Of a DNA stretch of 64,000 nucleotides, positions 24,401 through 38,600 are shown piece by piece. Position 1 is the first letter of the stretch. Each line of letters opens with the position of its first letter. The position numbers and the translations under genes are program-made. The notes beneath the pieces are model-generated. The model was not told the origin of the DNA and made no database searches. It saw only the letters and a program-made list of their open reading frames with translations. This stretch comes from Mermis nigrescens (lineage: Eukaryota > Nematoda > Enoplea > Mermithida > Mermithidae): positions 62,001-126,000 of the forward strand of contig JAVLUZ010000504.1 in NCBI GenBank assembly GCA_036768485.1, written 5' to 3'.

Positions 24401-27400
24401 TTACAATAGGCTGATCCTCAGGTCGACCGGACAGTTCACTCCAGAACAGCCATGCGCATAAAAAAGCTATACATAACAATTGCTATTTCCAGCACATCGG
24501 AAAATGATATAGTCTGCTGAGGCCAGGAACCAGCACAAGAAACAAAGGAAGGGGCCAAGAATTTGTCGGTAGGCTAGATTGCTCATGATGAAAACTTGTC
24601 GTAGATTATATACTTGCTCCTATTGAAATTGAGTCGTAAGTTCGTAAGTTGCTTACAATAATACATATTTAGTCTTTTATTCAATTATTTTCTATCCAAT
24701 TTGAATCCTTAAATATGTACTTACGATTATGTTTGTCAATGATCACAAATAAAGACAAAATATTTTCACTTAGAATTCACCTCCGTTCTTTGTGTGCTAA
24801 GCTTTATCGTACGAAGACAAAATTTCATTCTTCTTCTATTGAACCCTTATCAGTCTTACAGATGCTATTAACACGTGTTTTTCTATAATGTGAGAAGTTT
24901 CAACGCTAAAGGTCGTTCAAAATAACTCAAAATTTCAAACTACGTATATAATGACTGATGTCCAAAATCAAAACATACCTCGTCAAGCAATGCCACAAAA
25001 TCTAACTTTATAAAAAATTTAAACAGAAAAAACTTAAAACGAATTATTAATTTCAAATACTGACTAAAACTAACTTTATCACAGTCTTCTGACCTACACA
25101 AACATTCGCCAGTTCCGCGACCGTCGCTTACGCAGACGCTGTAAAAGTCGCATATTTTCGACTGACACCCGTCTTAAAATGTACAACATATTCGCGCTTG
25201 AGTTGCTATCGAATAAATTTTATTAGGTTTTATTTTATTGGATAGTTTTTATACGTACTAAATAAAACATTTGCATGAATAGGACAAGTCTTCCTTAATA
25301 CCACTTTTCTAAGTCAGTTCCTACGAGATGTGACAATGTTGGAGAACAGATAATAATGTGAAATCAACGGTATTTACTGTTCCGTTTGGCAGTTTGTATC
25401 AGTTATTGAGTCTACCCGCAAGATGCAATGAAAATTTTACGGCTTTACACAAGGATTTATGCAGTGGAATCCGTATTTTTTAGCTCCACCCCCATTTTCG
25501 CGGCCGCTAATAGCCAGAATAGAGCGTTTGCGAGAGAAGGGTGTCATTCGGGCAGCAGAAAAACGTAGAAGTGTTAGGAGATATGCAAGAATAAGGGTAT
25601 TTTTGAGTGTTTTTCAATGAGCTCTATACGCTGATGACGATAAATTTCGGAAAAAATTTTAAAAAATTCTAAACCGTTTTAACTCATACAAAAAAATCTA
25701 ATGTTAAAGCTATCTATGCACACGACTGATTTCTCTCTGACAGGTCCATGCTAGACTGAGCGATTTCTTCAAGCTGCCTTTGCATTCAATTTTCCGTATA
25801 TTGCAAAAACAACAATACACAAAATCAATAACTGGACGCAGAGCGACGAGAACTTTGGTATGTTCTCCATGTCTGGCTCAAGGTTGGGCTATTTAGAGGA
25901 CAAGCATAACATAAAAACAATTAATCTGGCGCAAAGCGCCACAAAAACAAGGGTTCCCTTTCTGCAAAGTTGCTAAAGCAGGTACCTGCTCGTTGATGAT
26001 GAAACAAAAAACAGTGATGGGGAAACAGAAATCACTTATTTTTAACAAATTCGGCGCCAAGCGCCGAAAAATTTTTGAAAATTTCTTAAAGAGTGCCGTA
26101 GAAATGCTTACATTTCTAATTTTTCATCCAAAAAACCTTTGCACATGGTGCTAATGTACGAAATGTCCCATTAGCGCAGGACGGGTTTCCTTTGCGCCGC
26201 GCTAAGAAAACAGTGAGTGGAATCATGGCGGTCTTAACAATAATCGCTCGATTTTTCAATACGAAAGAGCTATGAAGTTTGTTAGCTGAAGTTACACATC
26301 AATAATGAAATTAATGAAATTTTGTCAACGGGAGCCTTTTTTCAAAGGAGTAAAAAATTTAAGTTTTTTTGAGAACGACTCTTATTAAATAATTGGAAAA
26401 AATTTCTTATGAAATCGTCATCAGAAAAAATCGTAATAATAAAAGTTAAGCGGCGGATAAATGAGGAGAGCGCTAGCTCGTACATATTTGCGTGACTAAT
26501 GAACTTTTTGAGGGTATTTCTAAGCTTAATAGAAATTTAGGTAAAACCTCTGGTACGCACATGTTTACAGCAATACATGCAAGGCATGGAAATTCTGGAG
26601 GGTGAAACCACAAAAAATTATAAAGTCCTTTTTGGGGCTCAAAAAGATAGATACGCGTCAAAAACATCATTTGTGACATCTCTAAAGACCTTCTTTCTCC
26701 TTAGACGATAAACACATAGAAATTTTCAAGAGAAATTGAATAAAATTCACTAGATGTAGTCGAAAATCACGGCCAATAAAACAGGCACTTATGAACTAAA
26801 AGTTCGCTAAAAACGCTTAAACCAGGACGTTTCTACGATGTTTTTTGGGAAATCTCGAATTCTGGGGGAAGGTGAAAATATTTTTGCGAGAGGTGAAAAA
26901 TCTTTTGACAGGACTGACATCCACAAGCAGGGGCGGATTCAGGTAGGGAGGGGGGCGGCGGCCGCCCCCCCCTATTGGCCCAAAATAGTGCGCAGAATTA
27001 AGAATTTTTGAGCGATTTTCAGCGATTTTCGGGTTAAAACGGCTAATTTTTCCGCCCAAGTCAGGGTTCCGCTCCCTTAGGGGTACCGCCCCCCCCCCTT
27101 AGGAAAATCCTGGATCCGCCACTGTCCACAAGATATTGTAGGGTAAAAACGTTTCTTCTACATAAAATGTTAAAAAAACACCATAATTTTACCGCAAAAT
27201 CCGCGATATTTGACAAATATCGGCTTCCTCGATCTACAAACTTCCCTTCTCAGTTTACATTCATTCGTATATGTGATTCCGTTCGAGGCGCAAACAGGAT
27301 CTAAATCGTCAGAACATTCTTGACATTGACAAAACGGTTTGTTGTTTCTGACCATGCAGATCCCACCATTAGCGCATTCGTAATCGGAGCAGATGCCCCC

Positions 27401-29583
27401 GCCACCTAAAGAGCAAAAATCGAACAAATGTATGACAACTATACATGATCTGGGCGGGTTGGGGGGTTTTCACCACCCCAAAAAAATTTTAAGCCACCTC
27501 CTTAGAAATTTAATCACCCTCCAGAATTTGCGATTCCCAAAAAGTTTCCAAGCATTTCCTAAAAATTTGTTGAATAGGTGTTTTGTAGGCGTTTTTAGCT
27601 TGTCAAATTTTCGGCGCTTCGCACCATATGCATATGTGTTGACTATATTTTGTTCAATTTGTTCGACTTTCTTGATTGTCTTCGAAATTTTTTGTGTTTT
27701 CATGTCATAGAAAGATAGAGTATCGTTAGAAACGCCGAAAAACGATGTTTTTGACGTGTACCCATCATTGTTGGGCCCAAAAGGCACTTTGAAATTTCAT
27801 CCCTCCTAGAATTTCCATGCTGTGCATGTCTGTTGACAATCACTCAAACTCTGCGCCAGGAAAAGCATCAAAACTGTATAAAGATACTAGCTTTAATTGT
27901 TTTACAGCCAATATATTTTTTGCAAAAGTCAATAATTATGTTATTTCTTAGAACTTGCATTAGCTTTAAAGAAATTTAGAAAGTTTACTGGATGATGAGG
28001 AAACTTCGAATTCTCCTTTAAATTCGAAATTGAGGAGGAGAAGTTAGCTAGACGGAATAATAAGTTGTTCAATTCGAAAGCAGTAGTCTTGGGCGACAAA
28101 ATTTTTTACAAAGTCATAAAAATTCATAATTTTCTTGCATTTAAAGCTAAGTGGAACCTTTATAATGAAAACTATCTAAAAGTAGGATTTTGATTATCTC
28201 GTCATTTTTAAATCTGGTAAGCAACTTAATTTTAGAAGTTAGACCGAACAAGTAGACCAATGGAAGCGCGCATTAATGTGACCAATCAAGTTCCAGAAAG
28301 CTAAAATTAATCATTTAAAACCGTATAACAAAATTTTTATGATTAATAATCAGAAAAGTTGACCCTCTCAGCTGCAGCCGTTTTTACTTTCTAGTAAACA
28401 TAAATAAAACAGTAGCAGCGATTTCTTTAACCGAAGAAAATTTGAAGAAAATAATGCGAAATCATTCACAGATTTGATAATCTGATAAAAATAAATAATA
28501 TAAATGATAAATACAAAACCATAAATAGTTGATGCAACAATTAAACGAATAAGTTTTGCACAATATAACGAATATCCTGACAAAAACGACTTTTGTCTGT
28601 TTTTTATGTCATAATATAAACATTCAAAAATGACTTTAAAATTCTCGAATGTTTGTCATACATTCTGAATGACCAGCAGAATAGGCAAATTTCGGGGCAG
28701 CGTGCAAAAATAATGCGTTCCTGTGTATCTATAATAAAGGCACAAAAATCTCCAACTGTTTCTTGACTTTTGGAAGTGAGCCGGATTACAAATAAGCCAT
28801 ATTTTTAATAAATAATTTACTGACATTTAGCGGTGCCTGCGGTTCTTGCGACAAAAAAAAGCATAGGCCAGAAAATTTTTTCCGATCACTGAAAATTTCT
28901 TCAGTGAAATCACCTTCGTAGAAAATAGCAATGTAGCTCAAACCAATTGATTCAATTCGTAATATTTTACTGTAGTTGCACATAATTTATCGACGAAAGT
29001 TAAGAACTTCGCGCACAGACAAATTTATCAAAATTCCAGAAGTGTCCTTAAGAAAAGTGTTCGTGGTACAAAAATAAAATAAGTGAAAAACAAATAAACT
29101 CAAAAAATAAATTAAAAACCTATAAAAATCAGGAATGAATGTCCTAAAGTACAAATAATTCAGAATTCTATCAGACACCCTAAAACTTTCGCTTCACCCC
29201 CTCAGAAATTTTCTTACCTCCATCCAGGATTCGCGATTTTCCAAAAATTAAAAAAAAATTCGTGGAAAAGGAGCTGTTTTAAGCGTTTTTAGTTAGAAGT
29301 GCAGCGCTAAATTTTCGGCTCTTCGCGCCATTTACTCATTTTTTGACTATATTTTGTTAAATTTGTTCTAATTATCTTTATTTTTTCGAAATTTTTTTGT
29401 TATTATTAGAGCTGTAACGGGGCCGCCTTTTTTACCGGGGCCGGGGCCTGACCGTGGCCTATGAGCATACCATATAATGTGGTCATATGACGTGCCATGC
29501 TAGCATTTCTTACGCAATATATGTGCCCAGCTGTTATTTGTGACATATATCGTAATAGCAGTGATGAAAATAATGATGAAATG

Positions 29584-29630
<47 letters not shown>

Positions 29631-32600
29631 TAAATAAAAATAATTACAATTATTAGATATCACCTTTACTCAAATTAAGATCATCAGTTGAAGACTTTTA
29701 TCTGTCTCATGGTGAATACTTGTAAGTTGTTTATGATGTCATTGTAACTTTCTTCACTTAGTTTTTTAGCTTTTTAACTAAGCAAGTGATTGCTGAAATT
29801 AAACTAGACGAAATTAAGAATTTCATGAGGCATTGCATGAGAAAAATTTAATTTTTAACTACGATTTTATGCAGCGAGATATAAATTGAATTGTTCCTGC
29901 AATTACTAGAGCTGCAACAAGCAGACACGCTTGGGGGTTGGGGGAAAGGGAGGATTTTCTGGGGTAAACATGGTGAGATTAAGGTCAGAAACGGACAAGA
30001 GTCAAGACTTTTTCGTGAAAATGATTGTAATCGACCAGCATCTGAGAACTAATGTAGTTGTTACACTTTTTAAACACTTCTAGCCATTTTTAAATTCATT
30101 CTAGCTCGAAATGACACGATGAAACCCTGACCAGACTGACCCCAGAACGTCAATGCTAAGCAAATGCAAGTGTGTCTGAAAGTTATACCTAATTCGACAC
30201 CATTCAACAATGCTTTTTGTTACATAGGTGTAAACTTGTTGGCTTCATTGAGTAAATTAAGTATCAATTTCATCAATTTTACTGTCTCAAAAGAATAAAA
30301 TGCCTTAATTGGTTGACATCTATAATGAAATAAAAGTCTGACTAATGAAACTACACCAGTTTCAACCATTTTGGCGATCAATCAATGCAACAATTTACAC
30401 CTAACAACAATATTGAAATTTTGAGATCCCTGTGCCGGGGCCGGCCTGGCCCCGGGGCCAGGCCCCCGTACAGCTCTAGTTCTCATGCTCTAGAAAGATA
30501 GCGTATCGTCAGAAGTGCCAAAAAACGATTTTTTAGCGTATCCACATTCTTGAGCCCAAAAATGGCACTTCGAATTTTGCCCCTCTCCTCCAGAATTCCC
30601 ATTCTGTGCATGTCTGCACACCACAGCGGCCATGATGCTCGACTGCGTTGCGTTGTTTTTGTCGGCATGCTTGTAGTTTCAACTGGCATTCGTTTTCATA
30701 CGTTGAACCGTCTTTTCCACAAACTTCTTTTATCACAGCTGGACAATTATTCAAGCATTGACAAGATGACTGATTAAGCTGATCGATCACACACTCTTCA
30801 CCGAAATCGCACTTGATCAATCGACAAGGATTGTCAACTGAATAGAATGTTGTTTTTGTAGTATTTAAATTGAAAAAAGGTGGTACTCAGCTAATATGTG
30901 CACAATACAAAATCGCTCGAATAAACGAACAAATAAAAATAAATAAATCGTAGATTTTTTACAAAAATCAAGCGGCTAATAAAGTAATAAACAGGATGGC
31001 CTTAATAAGGGTACCTACTCAATGTTTTAATTATAACTATGCTGCATTAGACATATTGCGAAACTGTAAACATTTTTTGAAGACACAAGTATAGGGCAAC
31101 AACATTGTAAAGTTTCATTGAGTTGCCTTTGTTATTCACTTTTTGACTTTCACATGTCACTTTTTATAGTAAGTTACAACAAAAAAGCTAACTATTCCCA
31201 AGAAGGGTACATAAACTCCTCATTGAAACTTTTTCTATTAAACTTAGAGCAATGTGATTTATATCATTAACTAATGGTCTCTAATTGCTAGAAATCGTCT
31301 AGCGCGACGCATTTTTCTACACCCATTTTTATTGGATCCAAACACAAGTAAAGTGCAACATGATAAAAAACTCACAAAACTGTTTTAAAACGAACAATTA
31401 AGTCGACAAGTCTGAAAGTAAGAATATTAAACAATAGTGAAAAGATGCTTTAATGGATAATGTAGCAGAAAAAAACTTATATTGACGTTTCAGCAAAGAT
31501 TTACTAGTAAACAAAACATTCCTAATTACTATCTTTTCTGTTGTAATTTACTAAAAAAGTGATGTTTACAAAAGTGTAAACTAAGAATTGAATATCAAAG
31601 GTAAGTCAATGAAACTTTATAATTTTGTTGTCCTATGTTTGTGCTTTCAAAAACTATTTACAGTCTTGCAACGTATAATGCAGCTATATTTATGATTAAA
31701 ATATTGAGTACTCTTTTTTGGGTCACCCTGTGTAATGAACTTTGCGACATCGGAATCATAATCACAAAATCGATTATTTTAATTCCATACTCCTATTACA
31801 ATTAAGGAATATTTATTTACAAAGTGAAAAAAATCAACAGTTCAGTATTTAAAAAATTGAATTTGTAGAGCAATTATCAAAACTCATGCAACGCTTATTT
31901 AATGAATGGAAAAAATGTAATTACTATTTTCGCATAATCCTTGGGCGTACGCCCTTAAATCAAGCGATTTTTTACAAGCTTGTACTTTCATCACGCACAG
32001 ATTTCGATAAGTGTTTCCGTCCGATGCGCACACTGGATCGTAGTCCAATGCGCATTGTTCAGAACAGCGACATACCGGTTCTCTATGTTGATTCAACTTG
32101 CAAATTGTTCCTTCTGGGCAGGATACTTTTGCACAAGGATCTGCAAGAGAAAGCAGCATACGTGTTCTAGGTGGTTGGGGGTTTGACTTCCCTCAGAATG
32201 TCAGCTGACCCCCCCCCCGCAAAATGGTTGCTACCCCCAGAATTGTCGATTTTTAGTAAAAATTGTAAAACAGCGTGCATTTTTAAGCGTTTTTAGCTAA
32301 TTTTTGGCTCAAAAGTCTCAAATTTTCGGCGCTTCGCAACTTATACACATTTTTTGACATTTTGTTCAATAAACTAGATTTTTTTCAGACTTTTTCGAAA
32401 TTTCTTGTTTTTATGTTCTAGAAAGAACCAGCATTGACCGAAACGTCAAAAATAGTGTTTTTGACGTGTACCCATCGTTTTTAGCCCCAAAAAGGCGTTT
32501 TTTAAACATTTTTTGGGCCTGACTGACCAGAATTCCCATGCTGTACATGTATGGAAAGAAGGAATGCCTTTTTAAAATCTAAAGCTTTGTGAGGGCATTT

Positions 32601-35600
32601 TTATGAAGATTTTTGTAAAACACTATTCGTTAAACATTGAATCCAACATCCGAAGCAAAAAGAAGGATAATTAAATGTCGAAAACTAATAATTACGAGTA
32701 TATCTCGTCAATAAATTGTTAAATCATTTTTAATTTAAGACGTTCGAAATTTTAGCAAAAAAATCTGTCCATCTCCTGGAATGACATTCATTAAGATAAT
32801 GAAACTGCGCTTGGGAATGTAGGTCTCTTAGGCCTACTATATCCTGAGAGGGAAAAAATGACGAGAAAAGAAAGGCTAAATTAGGTATCAAAAAAGACAG
32901 AAATCAAATCTTTTTTTACAAAAATACACCTTAAATCAGCCATAAACGGAAAATTTCGGTTATTTTTGAGCTAGTTTGGGTTCAAACCGATTTTCATGTT
33001 CAATTGGCTAAATTAAGCTTGCAGGACGAGATACAGACCGAACTGATCTCCAGACCAACCGTAAAATGTATCTGCGGCAAAAACCCATCAATAATACCCA
33101 GATTTATAAAGAACCAGACGCAGAAAATCAATTCAACACTTGAATTACCTCAGCAATGTACATACGTAGAATAAAGAAAGCGCTTTTTGGAACAAAAATA
33201 GAGAAATCGATTAAATTAGAAAAATATCAAGTAGATATCTTATTTTCCTATTTGTTGATTTAATCGTTTTAATATTTTTAAATAAGAAATAAATGCAAAA
33301 TATGTAGACATACGCACATCGTTAATTTTCAACCTAATTTTTAACATACGAGTAGCTCATTGAAGCTTACACTATAAGCTCAGTTCATCTAATTTATATT
33401 TTTAGTGTACCATTAGGACTGAATGTCGCTCTATGATACATGCATAGGCGGAAGAAACACAAGCATACTAAAGTTTACTAAAAAGGATATCTTTGCTTTA
33501 AAAAATAATAGTATTCTCCCATGGACACTACAAAAGCAAAATCCAGCGACATAGCCTATTTTTTATCAATGATATCGCCGACACTCACTCCTGGAATGGG
33601 CCCTAAAATAGATTAAAATTAAAATTTTTAGAGAAAGCGCTATGTGAGCTGAAAAAGTACGAATTGCTACAATATTCGTCCTATTTCACTATCAAAATAA
33701 ATTTAAGACTCGAACAGTTGGACTATACTGTGATGTCATGTTACCCAATAAGATGATTCCGCATCAGTCAAGTCTCAAGATATACAGAGTGACCCACCTG
33801 ACTGTCCCAACTGTTTTTTCATAATAACTCCGGTATTTCTCATTATTTTCTAATCATACATGATTTGGTTGTCTTTGCTTGTCCATTGTGTAAGGTACAG
33901 AAGTTTGTGTAAACCTCAGTTTTTACAAGTTGTCCCACCCAATACTATTTCTCGCGTTGAGTCAATCAATTCTTACTATTTTTTGAAAACTTTTCGGAAC
34001 GAATATAGAATGTCTAATAAACCATCGACTGACAAAGTTTGGCATTATTTGGTTACATATTCTTCAGGATATAGCTTTTCTTCGCCATGCAAAAATTGTC
34101 CTACGTACTTTTGACAGCAATTTCTTACGAACTTGTGTAAACCTATTCAACAATTTTTCTATTGATTCACAAGCATTTATACCCTCAAAATTCATTACCG
34201 TCTATTGTTTGAGTGACTTGAGTCGTGGGTTATGCATCGATCGCAAAATAAATAAGTTTTAAAAGGATAAATATAAAAAATCTAAGGTTTACAATAACTT
34301 CTGTAGTTTACATTATGAACAAGCAAAACCAATCATACCTTGTCAGTTAGTTTCCTATTAGGCCTTCTAGTTATATCCAAAAAATCTTTAAAAACTACAA
34401 AGAACTAAAGGAGTTATAACGGAAAAACGTGTTTTATAGTTAGGTGGGACACCCTGTTGTTCGTTTTTAAATTTCAGATACACTTTTTCCGTGACAACCT
34501 GTTTTCTGATACCTTTAGAAGCAAATAAATCGGAATAATGGAACGGTTTCCAAAATATTTCTTACCGCATAATCCTACGTATTTGACGCGAATATGCTTC
34601 TGATGCCTGCAGGATTCCCTGAAAAATTAATCGAATCTTTTGAAAGATGTATTGCTATAGTGAAGTGGGAGGGTAGAGTACGATATCTATTGATGTTTTT
34701 GCTTACAGTCTTTAATAAATATTCTGCCACGATTTAATCGCCGACAAAATGCCGATCCTTATATCACAATACGGGATATGTACGAGTTTATTTAAGATAA
34801 TGTAATCCTTTAATTGCGCATTACCTTGTAACACTACTGAATATTTCAAAACATATTGACCGAAGTGAAAAATAAAAACAATGAATTTTACACACGATGT
34901 CTGAACAATATATACATACACCCAGGGCTGTATCATGGGGGCGGCAAGCCGTCCTCTCGAGCCGAAAATTCACTTTGAAAAGTAAGATAATGCACGGAAA
35001 GATGGAAAATCTTCGTCTCTTTGTCGTAAAATTCTTGAATTTTCCAAAGTATTTTTTCATAATTTTGCTTTGAGTGCGACCAAAAAATGACACTTTTCAT
35101 AGTCTATTAGGAAAAATAATTTGTTTTAGAAAAGTTTGAATTTTATAATCTTAGAGCATGTTGACTAACGTCTAAAATGTGGTTTTTGCAAGCTAGTTTC
35201 AGCCAAAAGTTTCACGCTATAAACCGAAAATGTTGCCCATTTTAGGCCGAATTCTGGATACGAGCCCGGTATTACTCTAGCACGTATCCACCTTCGGGAA
35301 AACGCATCATTTAACAATGTTTTTCTGCAAAAGTCATCGATTTTAGTCATATTTGGTGCGCTGGTGACGAATATGATAGTCACGCTTAACAAAAATGCGT
35401 TCATTTAATCATACATTCTCTATTCGATCTCTATTCGACCAGGTTTTTATGTGCATTAATAAACATTAAGTTTAGGGGAAGCCGTCATCAATGATTTGAA
35501 TATTTCCATTTAAGCATGGATGAAAAGATATATTGGACACAAATAGCCATGTAATTTTCACTTAAGTAATGTACACTCATTTCATGTCCTTTATATTTAA

Positions 35601-38600
35601 AATCTTTAAAAATCTCAAAAATTGAGAAAAAAATAAAAATGGAGAAGTCCATAAAAATTTAAAATTAGAAAAAAATTCAAGTAATATCCGTCTTTCTATC
35701 ATAAATGTTTACTAAATTCGCAATCACTCAATCAAAACAGGTCGCAAGTGGTCATGCACAATTTTAAATTTGAATGAAATTTGCATAAATTAGCGTATAT
35801 AATTTTTTATTTTTTTATTTTTTATATATATTTTTTTAAGATGCACGCATTTTTGTCAAAAATAACCATCATATTCGTCACCAGCGTACTAAACATGACT
35901 ATAATCTATGACTCTTGCAGAATAACACTGTTAAATGATACGTTTTTCCGAAGGTGGAGACGTGCTAGAGTAATACCTACGAGCCCTGCATACACCTAAT
36001 CGTGATCTTCTTCTATCACTAGACCAAAGGAAGCTTTTTCACACCCAAGAATTGTAACTTGATATTTGTTTGTAATGCTTTTAAACGACTATTCAAAACA
36101 GAATTCACAGTTTTTAAATTAGAAGTTGAGGTCGCACAAACGGCGTATCGCACCGCACTGTTTTTTGGCTTTCAATCTTTGCTATTTATATTAGGTACTT
36201 ACTAAAAGCGAAATGAACCATTTTGTTAGCGAAAGAATTTGAACTGCCATTTACAAGCCGCACTATAAACGATTTAAGACGCAGATATATTATAGGTAGC
36301 GCGATAGCGCTACCTATAATATACTTGGCCATCCTTTTTTATATGTTTATCACAGCGAGTGCGAATTTTGTGTCCCACCCCCTCACAGCAACAACGGAAC
36401 ACACCTGGGAGGTGAGGTTTTTTAATCGATAGATAATTAAAAAACTCAATGTTAGTTCTTAAAAATTTGTTTACACTCAATATCGAGTTAGCAATGAGTG
36501 TGTAAAGTGTAAATCGAAAAAGCAAATAATTTGCGGGAAATCTATTTGTTCAAAATGTTGCCCAGAGTTGTAGATTACGAATCTGACCTTAAAATTTCTT
36601 TACACTATGTGGTTGTTGCACAAAAGTGTAAAGTATACGTGCTTTTTACTCTTTGCGTGTCCTAAAGCTTACCTAACTTAATTTGCAGTCCAATTGTTTT
36701 ACAATGTAGAGGGTAACAATAGCTCAAAACTAAATTTTTTTCTTTTTAACGCAATATTTCTTGATCTGTGATCATTTTAATGTGAAGGGTTCGAGACGAA
36801 AAGAGAAATTTTTCTAGCTACTCCGCTAAGTAGGCGGAACACGCTGATTATGCTTAAGATGTGCCCTGACCTAAGCGTTACACTTCTAGTTTATTTTGTT
36901 TCTATACACCCAATATTACCTTATTAGCGCAAGTGTAAAGTTTACACTGAGAAGCAATTTTCCGCCCAGAGCATTGGGTTTGGTCATTCTTTTATTAAAA
37001 ATGATATCGGTAACGTCAGAATAACGAATCTGACCTTTAAACTTTTCTAAAGCCGGAGGTTACTGAGCTGTGAAGAGGTGAAGTTTGAATTATGCCCACG
37101 TTTGGTAATGCCAATATTTAACTTCTTATTGCATATTTTTTGATCAGCTTTTTGATTTCAAAGATTTTTGACTCATCTTTTATCATTTTTATTCACAAAC
37201 ATGCACTGTTTTGAAAGTTCATGTGGAATGAGAAACATTTTTCAAAATACTACCTGCAAATTATTCAATAATAATAACAATTCTTATGCGCTGCCTTTAG
37301 CAAACCGATTCAAGTATTTTTTATTGTTAAAATCCATGCAAATTTATGTCTGTCCATTTTCGGAATGTATGCGGCTCATAAACTTTCTTAAATTCTTTGC
37401 ATTTGCTGATGCGTCGACCGGATTGTTGATTTGTGGCCGGAATCGTTCATGTTGTATTGCTCGACTACTAATTTTTGTTGCTTTCTCGAGCATTGTTCAA
37501 TTGCATGCGATTTTTGGCGGCTGACACATCATTGCGTTGGTTTACACTATGATGTGTTTGTTGCCCCATGCCTGGCTTTCGCTTGCTAATTCTGTCGATG
37601 CGGGATTTTACTTTAATTAGGTTAGTAACGTCATTGGCGTAAATTTTAATTCAATAAATTTTCTGACTTCTGTTGTAACCTTCCTTTCAATGTCAACACT
37701 TGATATTGAAGTTATAAACTAATGAATAAAAAGTAAAAACTGTTGCTCTTAATCTTTGCTTATGCAAGCTCTGGATTTAACTTTCCTCGAGCATTTCTAG
37801 TGAGGAATATATTAGGAAAATATTAACGCTAATTTTTAGATCGATCTTAGGGGGACTTTTACGTAGGTTTTTTCCTCTGATTAAGTTTAGTTAGACTGCC
37901 TTTTTTGTAATGAGAATGCAGTGTTGAAGGACAAAATCATGCAAAGAAAAAGTAGAGTACTGGCAAGAAAAAATGCTCCGATGGAGCAAAAAAGGTGAAT
38001 ATAATTAAATTTCTTCATTGTTAAGGATGTAAAAGGAGGTGACTAGGGAAAATTTCTCTATTGGCGCAGAAGCCATAGGAATGTGTGAAACAGTTAGACT
38101 TCCGCGCAAAAATCAAAGTATATTCTGCGGTCTGTGAAAAATCAGAGTGTAGTCACGAAACATTTTTGACTGTTTTGCAAAAGTGCATTGAAGACACTTT
38201 TGTGACTATGAAATAAGCAATGCTTTATTTATTTGATGAAATCTTGACCTTCCACAATGTTCTAGCGTAAAAGATAATAGTGTAAACTTTACACCTCCAC
38301 GGCCAATTCAATAGTTTGCATGAAAAACCACAAACTTTTTTTCAAATTCTCCAAAATAAAGTAATCAAAATACTCGCCATCTTACTCGGAATTACTACAG
38401 AAAATCTGCATAAACGCGCATGGGCCGCAGAATATACTTCGATTTTTGAGTTGTTCAGAAGAAGTCTAACTGTAACGCACATTCCTATGGTTTCTGCGCA
38501 TATAGGGGAATTTTCCTAGTCTCCTCCTTTTAAATCCTAAACAATGAAGAAATTCAATTATATTCACTTTTTTTGCTCCATCGGAGCATTTTTCCTTGCT

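Noticed and set aside
36286..36323. miRNA precursor
   Set aside because: A 17-bp perfect stem with a 4-nt loop is too short and too perfect for a metazoan pre-miRNA.
37168..37524. 118-codon plus-strand open frame
   Set aside because: No family resemblance, no splice signals, and an intronic position.
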